Shown here piece after piece: positions 5,841 to 6,672 of a DNA stretch of 6,672 nucleotides. Position numbers and translations under genes: made by a program. How positions within the stretch are numbered: position 1 is the first letter of the stretch; each line of letters opens with the position of its first letter. This DNA comes from Pseudomonadota bacterium. GTDB lineage: Bacteria; Desulfobacterota; Desulfobulbia; Desulfobulbales; DAOVYS01. The DNA is taken from assembly GCA_030635485.1 (NCBI GenBank), contig DAOVYS010000147.1, forward strand, positions 1 through 6,672, in the 5' to 3' direction. The notes under the pieces are model-generated. The model searched no databases. It worked only from the letters and a program-made list of their open reading frames with translations, and was not told the DNA's origin.

Positions 5841-6672
5841 TTGAAAAAAACAAAAGGCGCCAATGACATCAAAAGGCGCAACTTATCCAAAAAAACCGCA
5901 AAGGAACGGTTATACAAATTCCTGGACATCTTTGAAAAAGAGGATGATGTTCTGATAGTCATCAATGCGGACCCGGACGCCCTGGCAAGCGCCATGGCTG
6001 TCAAAAAGCTACTGCGCTACAAGGTCAAAACCGTGACCATAGGCTATCCCAACGAGATCAGACGATTGAGCAACGTGGCAATGGTCGATCTTTTAAAAAT
6101 TACAGCCGAACGACTCCATACGATCAAGCTCAATAACTACAACAAAAAAATCATCCTTGATTCCCAGCCCAACCATCTCCCCTGTTTTGAGAATATCCAG
6201 TTCGATGCCGTAATTGATCACCATCCCATTACAACCGACTGGGAGGCCTCTTATATCGACATCAGGCCGGATTACGGAGCAACAGCCTCCATGCTGGTCG
6301 AATACCTGCGTGCAGCCGGGATAAAACCGTCCGTAGCATTGGCCACCGCCCTTTTTTACGCCATTAAGGTAGATACTGGAAATTTTGAAATAAAGGCCAA
6401 CCTGGCTGATGCGATCTCTTTCAGGTATCTCTTCAATATCGCAAACCAGAACCTGGTCCGCAAAATAGAACTTTCCAGATTACGGCGGTCGGAACTAAAT
6501 TACTTCCGCACCGCACTCACTGAAATGAAGGTGAGCAAACAGCGGCTATACGCTCATATCGGCAGAGTCAGAAGCCCGGATATCCTGGTGCTCATCGCCG
6601 ACTTTTTAAACCAGGTTCACAATCTTGCCTGGGTCTTTGTATCAGGTATTCATTCCGAAAAACTGGTAGTGA
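5841..6672 (+). CDS. DHH-family phosphoesterase (NrnA/RecJ-like), 3' end missing
   Basis: The first 277 codons are present and the frame is open at the right edge. DHH enzymes are Mn-dependent phosphoesterases acting on nanoRNA, cyclic dinucleotides, polyphosphate or single-stranded DNA; the substrate here is not evident. Residues 1-36 are a basic leader. Motif I is NADPDALAS (42-50), motif II IILDSQP (104-110), motif III DAVIDHHP (122-129) with D126-H127-H128, followed by DYGATASMLVEYL (144-156), and motif IV YAIKVDTGNF (173-182). The DHHA1 substrate domain seems to start near residue 230. The usual motif I histidine (H-x-N-P-D) is Val at position 40, while the aspartates are kept. The start is TTG at 5841, supported by TAAGGA 6 nt upstream. 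It follows the RACo-like gene by 148 bp in the same direction, with a candidate promoter of its own. Confidence 0.85.
   Translation, partial: MKKTKGANDIKRRNLSKKTAKERLYKFLDIFEKEDDVLIVINADPDALASAMAVKKLLRYKVKTVTIGYPNEIRRLSNVAMVDLLKITAERLHTIKLNNYNKKIILDSQPNHLPCFENIQFDAVIDHHPITTDWEASYIDIRPDYGATASMLVEYLRAAGIKPSVALATALFYAIKVDTGNFEIKANLADAISFRYLFNIANQNLVRKIELSRLRRSELNYFRTALTEMKVSKQRLYAHIGRVRSPDILVLIADFLNQVHNLAWVFVSGIHSEKLVV

Overview
The window looks like chromosome of a Gram-negative anaerobe. The lipopolysaccharide exporter genes lptF and lptG imply an outer membrane. Three genes belong to families that do ATP-driven low-potential electron transfer in anaerobes: a RACo-type corrinoid activase, a BadF/HgdC-type activase and a short HgdB-like protein. 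A sulfate-reducing or related Desulfobacterota bacterium is the best guess, but that is inference from gene content and protein style, not from a marker gene.

Layout. On the minus strand, read from right to left, lies a compact operon: lptF (3919-2783), lptG (2767-1679), a short HgdB-like protein (1682-882) and a short BadF/HgdC-like activase (885-226). The gap between lptF and lptG is 15 nt. The next two junctions are ATGA start/stop overlaps, so the metalloprotein pair is translationally coupled to the LPS exporter genes. After the activase comes a 126-bp insertion (94-219) with perfect 12-bp terminal inverted repeats and a perfect 8-bp target duplication. It resembles a non-autonomous IS66-type element. 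It separates the operon from the start of a small CxxC protein gene (76-1, running off the left edge), which would otherwise begin 15 nt after the activase stop.

On the plus strand a divergent gene, 4148-5692, encodes a RACo-family ATPase (DUF4445-type ASKHA domain) without the usual N-terminal [2Fe-2S] domain. It has a near-consensus sigma-70 promoter. After a 148-bp spacer comes a DHH-family phosphoesterase gene (5841 to beyond the right edge), with a TTG start and a strong ribosome binding site.

The divergent intergenic region (3920-4147) contains a 59-nt TTGG/TTAG tetranucleotide tract that ends on the first base of the lptF start codon and takes the place of a Shine-Dalgarno site. The points most worth following up are the miniature HgdB-like/activase pair tied to lptFG, the repeat tract at lptF, the IS66-like miniature element, and the RACo homologue without its own iron-sulfur domain.
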